This document shows, one piece after another, positions 7,451 to 13,220 of a DNA stretch of 13,220 bases. Numbering within the stretch: position 1 is the first letter of the stretch; the number at the start of each line of letters is the position of its first letter. The notes below the pieces were generated by a model. The model did no database searches, was not told the origin of the DNA, and saw nothing but the letters and a program-made list of their open reading frames with translations. The DNA comes from Phycisphaerae bacterium (GTDB taxonomy: Bacteria > Planctomycetota > Phycisphaerae > SM23-33), in assembly GCA_022866005.1 (NCBI GenBank), contig JALHTV010000250.1, forward strand, positions 1 to 13,220, written 5' to 3'. The position numbers were made by a program, and so were the translations under genes.

Positions 7451-8635
7451 CTAGCGCAGCATCTCTTGGAGGCGATCCAGGCCTTTGTCGATCTGCTCGA
7501 TGCCGGTGGCGAAGCTCAGCCGCACGCAGCGGTCGTCACCGAAGGCGTCCCCCGGCACCAGCGCCACTCGCGCGAGCTCCAGCGCCGCCTGGGCGAAGCT
7601 CATCGAGTTGTTCAGCTTCACGCTGCCGAGGGTCCGCCCGTACGTGCCGCTGACCTCCGGGAAGCAGTAGAACGCCCCGGTGGGCTGCACGCAGTGGACG
7701 CCGGGGATGGCGTTCAGCCGCTGGGCCATGTGCCGGCCGCGGACCTCGAACTCGCATCGCATGGCCTCGATGGTCTCGGCGGCCTCGGGGGAGGTGTAGG
7801 CCTCCAGGGCCGCCGCCTGGGCGAAGCTCACCGTGTCGGAGGTCTCGTGGCTCATCAGGTTGCCCATGGCCGCGATGAGGTCCTTTGGCCCGGCCGCCCA
7901 GCCGAGCCGCCAGCCGGTCATGGCGAATGTCTTGCTGAGGCCGTTGAACGTGACGGTCCGCTCCGGCAGGCGCTTGTCCAGTGTGGCGAACGACACGAAC
8001 CGCGTGTCTCCGTAGACGAGCTTCTCATAGACCTCGTCGGAGAACACGATCAGGTCGGTCTTCAGCACGGCCTCGGCGATGGCGGCCAGCTCGGAGGGGC
8101 TGTAGGTCACACCCGTGGGGTTGCAGGGGGAGTTGATCAGCAGCACCTTGGCGCCCTTGGCGGCCGCGAGCACCTGCTTGGGGCTGATCTTGAACCCCCG
8201 GTCCGCCGGGGAGGGGAGGAACACCGGCTCCCCGCCGGCCAGCTTGACCTGCTCGGGGTAGCTCACCCAATAGGGGGCGGGGATCAGTACCTTGTCGCCC
8301 TCGTCGAGCAGGGCCTGGAAGGCCGCGTAGAGGGCGTGCTTGCCCCCGAAGGTGACTAAGACCTGTGAGGGCTGGACGGAGATACCGTTCTCGCGGGCCA
8401 GCTTGTCGACGATGGCGCGGAGGAGCTTGGCCTTGGCGCGAGCGGTGTACTTGGTGTCGCCGGCGTCCAGGGCGGCCTTGGCCGCGGCCTTGATGAACTC
8501 GGGCGTGTCGAAGTCCGGTTCCCCGACGCCGAAGTCAACTACGTCGATCCCCGCGGCCTGCATCTCCTTGGAGCGGGATGCAATCGCCAGCGTCGCGCTG
8601 GCGGGCACCGAAGTAATGCGCCGGGACAGTTTCAT
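7451..8635 (-). CDS. PLP-dependent aminotransferase class I (aspartate/prephenate type)
   Basis: A 394-residue fold-type I aminotransferase, most like the 1-beta aspartate aminotransferases, some of which also transaminate prephenate for Phe/Tyr synthesis. It should move an amino group between an acidic amino acid and a 2-oxo acid in the cytoplasm. Visible active-site features are the N-terminal GVGEPDFDTP (36-45), K99 in GGKHAL (the position that in this subgroup helps bind the distal carboxylate), N172 in NSPCNPTG, D200 and Y203 in SDEVYE, the PLP lysine K235 in GLSKTFAMTGWRLG, and R372 in VRLSFATG, which binds the alpha-carboxylate. Length is normal. The ATG at 8635 has GGAG (8642-8645) six bases upstream. 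A perfect TTGACA promoter element and a repeat-built leader precede it. The usual Gly of the YTxxxG loop is replaced by Lys67. aspC/aspB is possible, but substrate choice between aspartate and prephenate cannot be settled here. Confidence 0.93.
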   Translation of the reverse strand: MKLSRRITSVPASATLAIASRSKEMQAAGIDVVDFGVGEPDFDTPEFIKAAAKAALDAGDTKYTARAKAKLLRAIVDKLARENGISVQPSQVLVTFGGKHALYAAFQALLDEGDKVLIPAPYWVSYPEQVKLAGGEPVFLPSPADRGFKISPKQVLAAAKGAKVLLINSPCNPTGVTYSPSELAAIAEAVLKTDLIVFSDEVYEKLVYGDTRFVSFATLDKRLPERTVTFNGLSKTFAMTGWRLGWAAGPKDLIAAMGNLMSHETSDTVSFAQAAALEAYTSPEAAETIEAMRCEFEVRGRHMAQRLNAIPGVHCVQPTGAFYCFPEVSGTYGRTLGSVKLNNSMSFAQAALELARVALVPGDAFGDDRCVRLSFATGIEQIDKGLDRLQEMLR

Positions 8636-8652
8636 GGCCTACTCCGGTCCGA

Positions 8653-8719
8653 CTCTGCTCTGCGAAGCACTCTCTGCTCTGCGAAGCGCTACGCAGAGCA
8701 CGAGACGCAGAGCACGAGA
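8653..8719 (-). repeat. Nested direct and inverted repeats forming the leader hairpin of the aminotransferase gene
   Basis: On the plus strand CTCTGCTCTGCGAAGC occurs at 8653-8668 and again at 8672-8687, then CGCAGAGCACGAGA occurs twice in tandem at 8692-8705 and 8706-8719. The core TGCTCTGCG of the first pair (8656-8664, 8675-8683) is the exact reverse complement of the core CGCAGAGCA of the second pair (8692-8700, 8706-8714). The inner copies make a 9-bp stem with an 8-base loop (8684-8691), extended by a CTCT/AGAG-type match beyond one bulged base; the outer copies make a second 9-bp stem around it. The array lies between the predicted promoter and the ribosome binding site, so it would be the transcribed leader of the minus-strand aminotransferase gene. 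There is no U-tract after it, so it is not a simple terminator. Confidence 0.85.
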
Positions 8720-8729
8720 AGTCGCGTAC

Positions 8730-8757
8730 ACCATAGCGGCCTGCGGGCCGTTGTCAA
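8730..8757 (-). promoter_or_regulatory. Sigma-70-type promoter of the aminotransferase gene
   Basis: Read on the minus strand, a consensus -35 box TTGACA (8757-8752) is followed after 16 bases by TATGGT (8735-8730), which matches four of six -10 positions. Transcription would start near 8723, just before the repeat array, giving a leader of about 88 bases. The upstream gene ends in a terminator, so an independent promoter is expected here. Confidence 0.6.
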
Positions 8758-8788
8758 CGAAAAGGCCGGGCCGGCGGGGCGCAACAAT

Positions 8789-8815
8789 AAGGACCGGCCA
8801 ACAGGGCCGGTCCTT
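8789..8815 (-). terminator. Rho-independent terminator after the coiled-coil/BRCT-like gene
   Basis: An 11-bp perfect stem, AAGGACCGGCC with GGCCGGTCCTT, closes a 5-base loop. On the minus strand the stem is followed by a T-rich stretch (TTATTGTTG, including the last two stem bases), and it begins 22 bases after the stop codon at 8838. It should end minus-strand transcription before the aminotransferase promoter. Confidence 0.75.
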
Positions 8816-8837
8816 CGGAAGCCGCCTTGGAAGAGCG

Positions 8838-10232
8838 CTATTGCGGTGAGGTCTTCTTGCTGTACCCGATCAGGGCCAGGAAGCGGTTGGTGTTCAGGAT
8901 GGGCACGTGCATGTTCTTGGCGGCCTCGAGGGTCTCCTGGTCGCGGTTGAACTCCCGCCGGCGGGCCTCGTAGGCGGCCCAGACCGTCTGGGCGGCGTTC
9001 TCCGAGGGCTTTTCGGGCCGCTGGGGTTGCGTGCCCAGCACCACGAAGTCGGTGCGGACGTCCACCTGGTCGGCAATCTGCCCCCCGTACTGCTGGATCA
9101 GGAGCTTGACGTCCTTGACGTCCTCGCTGGAGGCCTCGCCTTTCCCCCGCAGGTCGAACTGCCCGTCGACCACGAAGACGAACGTGCGCTGGGGGTCGTA
9201 CGCCACGTTGGCGACCAGATCGCCGGGGATGACCGGGTCCGAACTGGTCCGCTCGACGATGCGGCACTCGCTGACCGCCTCGCGGGCATTGGTGACCACG
9301 ATCTTGGCCTTGCCCTCACCGCTTTCGGGAATGCCCGTGGGCGGATAGACCGTGAACGTCAGCCCGGGCACCACGCGATCCTTGGTGCCCAGGTTGATGT
9401 AGCAGACGTCCTCGCGCTCCTTCACCTCCAGCAATTTCCCATCGGCCCGGCGGGCGGCGACGTCGGCCCCACCGGCGCCGCGCTTCTTGTCCAGCTCGGC
9501 CCGCAGGCGCTCGATGGTCTCGTCCTTGGCGGCCATGTCGGTCTCGAGCTGGCGGATCCGCTGGTTCTTGCTGGCAATCTCCATGCTCAGCTCGGCCCGG
9601 CGGTCCTCCAGTTCCTTCCGCGCCCGCTGCTGCTCGGTGACGAACTGCTCGTGCGCCTGCTTGACCTTCTCGTCCAGCGCGGTCATGTCTGCCCTGAGCT
9701 GGTCGGTCTGGGCCGTGAAAGAGGCCGTGAGCTCCGCGAGGCTCTGATCTTTCTGGCTGAGCTTCTCCGCCAAATCGGCGTTTTGGGCCCGCAGGCCCTC
9801 TAGCTCCCCTCGCTGCCGGGCAAGCTCCTGGTGCATCTCGCGGGTTTCGGTCACCAGCCCGCGCCCCAGCGAGATGCCGATCGCATGGGCGAGCTGGTCG
9901 GCCGTGGCCTTGGCGGCCGCGTAGCCGTGGCGAGCGCCGGTGATCAGCGCGCCAAGTTCATCAATCTGTGAGGCCTGCTGCATGAGGACGGTCGTGCGTT
10001 GGGGGTCGCGGTCATACTGGCTGAGCAGCACGCGGACGGCGGGGCTGGGATTGCTCAGCTCCCGGACCGTGGCCGCCCGACGGTAGTTGTCCTCCAGTTG
10101 CCTGTTGCGAGTCTTCAGGTCGTCCATCTGGACCCACAGCAGCACCGCCGCCGCCGTAGCCAGGAGGAACAGGATCACGAACGTCACCAACAAATAGGGG
10201 GGGGCGGTCCGCCGTTGCACCACGCGAGCCAT
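8838..10232 (-). CDS. Membrane-anchored coiled-coil protein with a C-terminal BRCT-like domain
   Basis: A 464-residue protein of unknown role. A short basic N-terminus (MARVVQRR) precedes one membrane helix (about 13-34, YLLVTFVILFLLATAAAVLLWV is its core region), suggesting an uncleaved anchor. Residues about 128-250 are rich in heptad-like Leu/Glu/Gln/Arg and predict a long coiled coil. A beta-rich module follows (about 268-345: VCYINLGTKDRVVPGLTFTVY ... PVIPGDLVAN). Residues about 348-456 look like a divergent BRCT domain: FVFVVDGQF, LLIQQYGG (G383-G384), a TDFVVLG strand (394-400), and a final helix NTNRFLALIGY, with an insertion at 401-435. The ATG at 10232 is chosen because GGAG lies seven bases upstream and the protein then starts with the anchor; the longer open frame to 10445 is Pro/Arg-rich and crosses a probable promoter. 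Orientation (C-terminal part in or outside the cytoplasm) is not certain, although basic residues before the helix would favour an external C-terminus. Confidence 0.85.
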   Translation of the reverse strand: MARVVQRRTAPPYLLVTFVILFLLATAAAVLLWVQMDDLKTRNRQLEDNYRRAATVRELSNPSPAVRVLLSQYDRDPQRTTVLMQQASQIDELGALITGARHGYAAAKATADQLAHAIGISLGRGLVTETREMHQELARQRGELEGLRAQNADLAEKLSQKDQSLAELTASFTAQTDQLRADMTALDEKVKQAHEQFVTEQQRARKELEDRRAELSMEIASKNQRIRQLETDMAAKDETIERLRAELDKKRGAGGADVAARRADGKLLEVKEREDVCYINLGTKDRVVPGLTFTVYPPTGIPESGEGKAKIVVTNAREAVSECRIVERTSSDPVIPGDLVANVAYDPQRTFVFVVDGQFDLRGKGEASSEDVKDVKLLIQQYGGQIADQVDVRTDFVVLGTQPQRPEKPSENAAQTVWAAYEARRREFNRDQETLEAAKNMHVPILNTNRFLALIGYSKKTSPQ

Positions 10233-10487
10233 ACGTCCACTCCTGTGTCGGTTCCTCACTCCCCGCACCGGCCGAGCGCAACCGCCCGTGCCCGAAAGAG
10301 GAACCGTCTGCTGCGGGTCAGTATCGTTTATTATCGGCCAAAACTCAACAGGATTTTGCCCCGACTGCACCCTCGGAGCCCTGTTGCGGCGGTAAAAAGC
10401 GGCCTGGAGCAGGGCCCCTGGTGCCCCCAACCAGCCTGGCCTCACACTGCTGGCCCTGGGTGGGGCGAGGCGGCCCCGTCGCAGGCG
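10233..10487 (-). other. Intergenic region between the glycoside hydrolase and coiled-coil genes
   Basis: These 255 bases carry no convincing gene. The 10320-10348 promoter candidate and the ribosome binding site near 10240-10243 serve the coiled-coil gene. No clear terminator with a U-tract was seen for the hydrolase gene that ends at 10488. Confidence 0.5.
10320..10348 (-). promoter_or_regulatory. Possible promoter of the coiled-coil/BRCT-like gene
   Basis: On the minus strand TTGAGT (10348-10343) and GATACT (10325-10320) are separated by 17 bases, each matching four of six sigma-70 consensus positions. They sit in a short A/T-rich patch that stands out from its surroundings, about 90 bases before the ATG. 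Confidence 0.4.
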
Positions 10488-12011
10488 CTAGTCTGCCCGG
10501 GTAATGCGGACAGCAACGTAGGGTCGCCCCGGCAGGGGAATCCTGCGCCCGGCGGCGTCGGCGAAGCGATACTCCCCTATCGCACGGAGGCTGAACACCC
10601 CCTCGACCGGCTGGACAGTCATGTTCCACGTGTCCAGGACCTCCGCGCGGAACGTTTGTCCCTCGGTCAGGCCGGCCTCGGGCAGCTCAAAGGCCCATTC
10701 CGTCGGCGCCTCGCGGCCGAAGTAGACCAGGTAGTACTTCCCCGCGACCCCAGCCGTCCGCAGGTCCTGCCACTTGTCGATGGGCTCGATGGGGCCTGGC
10801 GCGCCGTCCAGCACGGCTCGCAAAAAGGCCAGGCGCGGCGGGCTTTGGCCGCGCAGCTCGCCACCCAGACCGGTCCAGGCCGGGGTGGCCCGGCTGCTGC
10901 CGACGACCTCCCCGTGCGTGACATAGGTGCCGCCGATCGTCCCGAACCAGAAGCGGCACACCAGCTCCTCCGCCGTCAGGTTGCCCCAGCGCTTGCCGAG
11001 GGCCCCCTCGTACTTCACCTCGTCGTAAATGACCGGCTTGCGATAGGCGTCGCGAAGCAGCTCCGCGCGTCCGAAGTCCGCCACGGCGGAGCCGATCTGG
11101 AGACTGGCGTGCGTCACCCACGGCAAGGTGCAGTTGTAGAGCACCCGCCCGTTGTGGATGGACCGCAGGTGCCCGTAGGGGTCCTCGGCCTGGATGATCT
11201 GGAACAGGCGATCCCAGTCGGCCTCGGTCTTGGTCTCGATGAAGTCGTACTCGTTGGCGAGCGACCACCAGACGTTCCGATAGGCCGCCAGGCGCGCCAC
11301 CAGGTAGCGGACGTAGCGGTCCTCATCGGCCCCGTGGATGCGGTCCAGCCCCAGGACGCCCTCGTCGTAGGGATGGTAGAGGATCACGTCGGCCTCGACG
11401 CCCAGCTTTCCCAGCTCGGCCACGCACCGCTCGAAGTTGGCAAACCACGCCGGCACCGGCCGGGTGAAATCCCACGCCTGCGGGCGGCCCTCGAAGGGAT
11501 AGGCCGTGGCAGAATCCTCCCGCGGCACGTAGCCCCGCTTGGGCAGCACGCACATGCGGAGCTTGTTGAAGGGCGAGCCCCGCAGGGTCTGGAGCGTCTG
11601 GGCCTGTCGGTCAGCGGGAGCCTGGGTCCACATGTAGCAGGTCGTGCCGAGCGGGCGGTAGGGCGTCCCGTCGGCATGGGCGAAGTGGAACGTCTGGGCG
11701 ACGCGGACCGGGCCGTGGTTTCCCGCTGAGGGGGCGCAGCAGCGGAACTCACCGCAGCGGCCGTCAAGCGATGGGCGGTTGCTCTCCGTGCGGTAGCGCC
11801 ACTCACCCGGGCTGTCGGGCATGAACCGCACCTTGTAGACGCCCTGCCCATCGTAGAAGCCGCGAACCTTGACGGCCCGGTCGCCCTGAGTGAACGTGGC
11901 GGCCAGTTCCACCTCGGTGAATGGGTTGCCCTCCTGCGGGCCGGCCAGACCGGCCTCGAAGACGCCCCATTGCTCTATCGATGCCTCAGCCATCGTCATG
12001 CTCGCGCCCAC
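10488..12011 (-). CDS. Putative glycoside hydrolase (DUF5060 - DUF4038-like TIM barrel - DUF5605-like)
   Basis: A 507-residue protein with the order seen in a poorly characterised glycoside hydrolase group. An N-terminal beta-sandwich (about 12-95; IEQWGVFEAGLAGP, VRGFYDGQGVYKVRFMPDSPGEWRY) resembles DUF5060. A (beta/alpha)8 barrel (about 103-415; QTFHFAHADGTPYRPLGTTCYMW) resembles DUF4038. A C-terminal beta domain (LDTWNMTVQPVEG, 459-471) resembles DUF5605. Likely catalytic carboxylates are E254 in WWSLANEYDF, the usual Asn-Glu acid/base arrangement of clan A, and E331 or E335 in IYDEVKYEG. It probably cleaves a glycosidic bond; the substrate is unknown. No signal peptide is visible, so it may act in the cytoplasm on imported oligosaccharides. 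The GTG at 12011 is taken because GGAGGG (12018-12023) lies six bases upstream; an ATG at 11999, four codons on, is an alternative without a good site. It is divergent from the DsbD-like gene. Confidence 0.85.
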   Translation of the reverse strand: MGASMTMAEASIEQWGVFEAGLAGPQEGNPFTEVELAATFTQGDRAVKVRGFYDGQGVYKVRFMPDSPGEWRYRTESNRPSLDGRCGEFRCCAPSAGNHGPVRVAQTFHFAHADGTPYRPLGTTCYMWTQAPADRQAQTLQTLRGSPFNKLRMCVLPKRGYVPREDSATAYPFEGRPQAWDFTRPVPAWFANFERCVAELGKLGVEADVILYHPYDEGVLGLDRIHGADEDRYVRYLVARLAAYRNVWWSLANEYDFIETKTEADWDRLFQIIQAEDPYGHLRSIHNGRVLYNCTLPWVTHASLQIGSAVADFGRAELLRDAYRKPVIYDEVKYEGALGKRWGNLTAEELVCRFWFGTIGGTYVTHGEVVGSSRATPAWTGLGGELRGQSPPRLAFLRAVLDGAPGPIEPIDKWQDLRTAGVAGKYYLVYFGREAPTEWAFELPEAGLTEGQTFRAEVLDTWNMTVQPVEGVFSLRAIGEYRFADAAGRRIPLPGRPYVAVRITRAD

Positions 12012-12017
12012 CGGGCG

Positions 12018-12023
12018 CCCTCC
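12018..12023 (-). promoter_or_regulatory. Ribosome binding site favouring the GTG start of the glycoside hydrolase
   Basis: GGAGGG on the minus strand is six bases before the GTG at 12011 but 18 bases before the ATG at 11999. It supports the GTG start. Confidence 0.5.
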
Positions 12024-12047
12024 GCCCGCGGAGACGCGTAGACCGAT

Positions 12048-12076
12048 AGAGTACCACCCGGGCCCGCTGCGTCCAA
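12048..12076 (-). promoter_or_regulatory. Weak promoter candidate for the glycoside hydrolase gene
   Basis: On the minus strand TTGGAC (12076-12071) and TACTCT (12053-12048) are 17 bases apart. Each matches only three consensus positions, so this is a low-confidence call based mainly on spacing and location in the divergent intergenic region (12012-12216), where a promoter is expected on each strand. No better candidate was found for the plus-strand gene. Confidence 0.2.
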
Positions 12077-12216
12077 GGCGGGTTCCCCCGGCCCGACGCA
12101 GACTAACGACCGGCACCGCGCGTTCTTCCGACAATGCCGCTGGACCGCCGGCGGCCACGGCGGTAGGTTCAGGGCCGTGTCGTGAATGCCAACGCAGCCC
12201 CACGGGAGACGGGCAC

Positions 12217-13220
12217 ATGAACAGGTGGCACATCGCAGCGGCGGTCGTGGGGGCGCTTCTGATAGCGACGACGCCGGCCCTGGGGCAGCCCGGCGAGACG
12301 CCAGACCTCCTGGCCGGGGCACCGGGCGGGCAGGGGCAAAAACTGCTCTTCTCCGGTGACGGGGTGCCCTCGCATCTTGTCGTGGCCCCCGGCCAGACGT
12401 TCCAGATAGCCGTGGTGCTTTCCGTGGGCGACGGCTGGGTGTTCTACAGCCCCTCGCCGGGCGGCGGGCTGTTTACCCCGATGCCCGCCACGCTCACCGT
12501 CGATGCCGGGTCCTGGCAGGTGGGCCCGGCGCTGTGGCCGGCGGACCGCGAGCACGACACGCCCATCGGGGACACCGTGGTCAAGACCTTCGTCTATACC
12601 GGCAGGGTCGTAGCCTATCTGCCGGTCACGGTCCCGGCCGACGCCTCCGCCGGTCGGCAGGAGATCCGTCTCAAGGTGACCGGGCAGGTGTGCGCCGAGA
12701 TGCAGTTCAAGTGCGTTCCAGTGCGAGCGGAGACCACGGTGGCGGTGGCGGTCGGCCCGGCGGCCTTGCCTAACGCCGAGTGGACCGACCCGCTCCGGGC
12801 GGGCCTGGCGTCGGCGGTTCCAGCCGAGAAGTTGCGCCCGGAGGCGCCGGCGTCGGCACCTGCCGCGACCGCCGCGAGCCCCCTGAGCGTCTGGGGCGGG
12901 CTGGGCCTGGCGGTGCTGGCCGGGCTGATCCTGAATGTCATGCCGTGCGTGCTGCCGGTGATCCCCGTCCGCATCCTCAGCGTGGTGGAGCTGGCCCGCC
13001 AGTCGCGCCGGCGGTTCGTGACGGTGGGGCTGGCCTTCGCCGCCGGTGTGGCGCTGCTGTTCGTCGGCCTGGCCGCGGCGAACGTGGTCCTGCACCACAC
13101 CGCCGGGCGGGCGCTGGACTGGGGCCGACACTTCCAGTCCGCCCCGTTCCGCCTGGGGATGGCGATGGTCGTCGTCGCGATGGCGGCGAACCTGTTCGGG
13201 GTGTTCACGGTCTTCGTGCC
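12217..13220 (+). CDS. DsbD/ScsB-type thiol:disulfide interchange protein (5' part, runs off the window)
   Basis: The ATG at 12217, with GGGAG eight bases upstream, opens a frame that stays open to the window end (334 full codons). Such proteins carry electrons from cytoplasmic thioredoxin across the inner membrane to periplasmic partners. A signal peptide (MNRWHIAAAVVGALLIATTPALG, cut near residue 23) is followed by a DsbD N-terminal-like beta domain (about 40-180) holding C159 and C166 in GQVCAEMQFKCVPVR, presumably the redox pair. A Pro/Ala-rich linker (about 200-222) leads to the membrane domain. Its first helix contains the NVMPCVLPVIPVRI motif with C244, the hallmark of DsbD/CcdA membrane domains, and two more helices follow (about 267-290 and 311-333). 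The second membrane cysteine and any C-terminal thioredoxin domain lie outside the window. The family is clear; whether it is a full DsbD or a ScsB-like variant is open. Confidence 0.9.
   Translation, partial: MNRWHIAAAVVGALLIATTPALGQPGETPDLLAGAPGGQGQKLLFSGDGVPSHLVVAPGQTFQIAVVLSVGDGWVFYSPSPGGGLFTPMPATLTVDAGSWQVGPALWPADREHDTPIGDTVVKTFVYTGRVVAYLPVTVPADASAGRQEIRLKVTGQVCAEMQFKCVPVRAETTVAVAVGPAALPNAEWTDPLRAGLASAVPAEKLRPEAPASAPAATAASPLSVWGGLGLAVLAGLILNVMPCVLPVIPVRILSVVELARQSRRRFVTVGLAFAAGVALLFVGLAAANVVLHHTAGRALDWGRHFQSAPFRLGMAMVVVAMAANLFGVFTVFV

Noticed and set aside
8653..8719. CRISPR-like array
   Set aside because: Units are 14-16 bases in only two copies each, with almost no spacers, and two of them are inverted relative to the others.
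10233..10445. N-terminal extension of the coiled-coil/BRCT-like protein
   Set aside because: It contains a promoter-like A/T-rich patch, has no domain character, and the ATG at 10232 has a proper ribosome binding site and leads directly into the membrane anchor.
9999..11729. A 576-codon open frame on the plus strand
   Set aside because: It runs antisense to two well-supported genes and the region between them. Its composition is that of a GC-rich shadow frame with no recognisable domain.
12012..12233. N-terminal extension of the glycoside hydrolase
   Set aside because: It would overlap the start of the divergent DsbD-like gene and has no family resemblance; the first domain begins just after the GTG at 12011.

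Overview
This is a GC-rich chromosomal window (roughly two thirds G+C by eye) from a bacterium with an outer-envelope redox system and a large polysaccharide locus. The combination of an exopolysaccharide cluster, long soluble TPR proteins, a DUF5060/DUF4038-type glycoside hydrolase and an unusual membrane coiled-coil protein suggests Planctomycetota or a related lineage. That placement is inference; no rRNA or taxonomic marker is present.

Layout. Positions 1-4245 (+) hold a compact, translationally coupled polysaccharide cluster: the tail of an upstream gene, three GT-B family 4 glycosyltransferases, and a small polyprenyl-phosphate sugar-1-phosphate transferase that would start the lipid-linked glycan. 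After a 182-base gap come two adjacent TPR-repeat proteins (4428-7368, +), apparent paralogues with no export signal. A convergent junction of 82 bases separates them from a minus-strand block.

The minus-strand block, read from right to left, is a DUF5060/DUF4038/DUF5605-like glycoside hydrolase (12011-10488), a membrane-anchored coiled-coil protein with a C-terminal BRCT-like domain (10232-8838) closed by an intrinsic terminator, and a class I aminotransferase of the aspartate/prephenate type (8635-7451). The aminotransferase has its own recognisable promoter and a leader made of two direct and two inverted repeats that fold into a nested hairpin. On the far right, divergent from the hydrolase, a DsbD-type thiol:disulfide reductant conduit starts at 12217 and runs off the window end.

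How the genes fit together. The left half is one pathway: phosphoglycosyl transfer to undecaprenyl phosphate, then sequential sugar addition. The TPR pair may be scaffolds or assembly factors for that pathway, but only position supports this. The right half consists of independently expressed genes. The least explained parts are the repeat-built 5' leader of the aminotransferase gene and the membrane-tethered BRCT-like protein.
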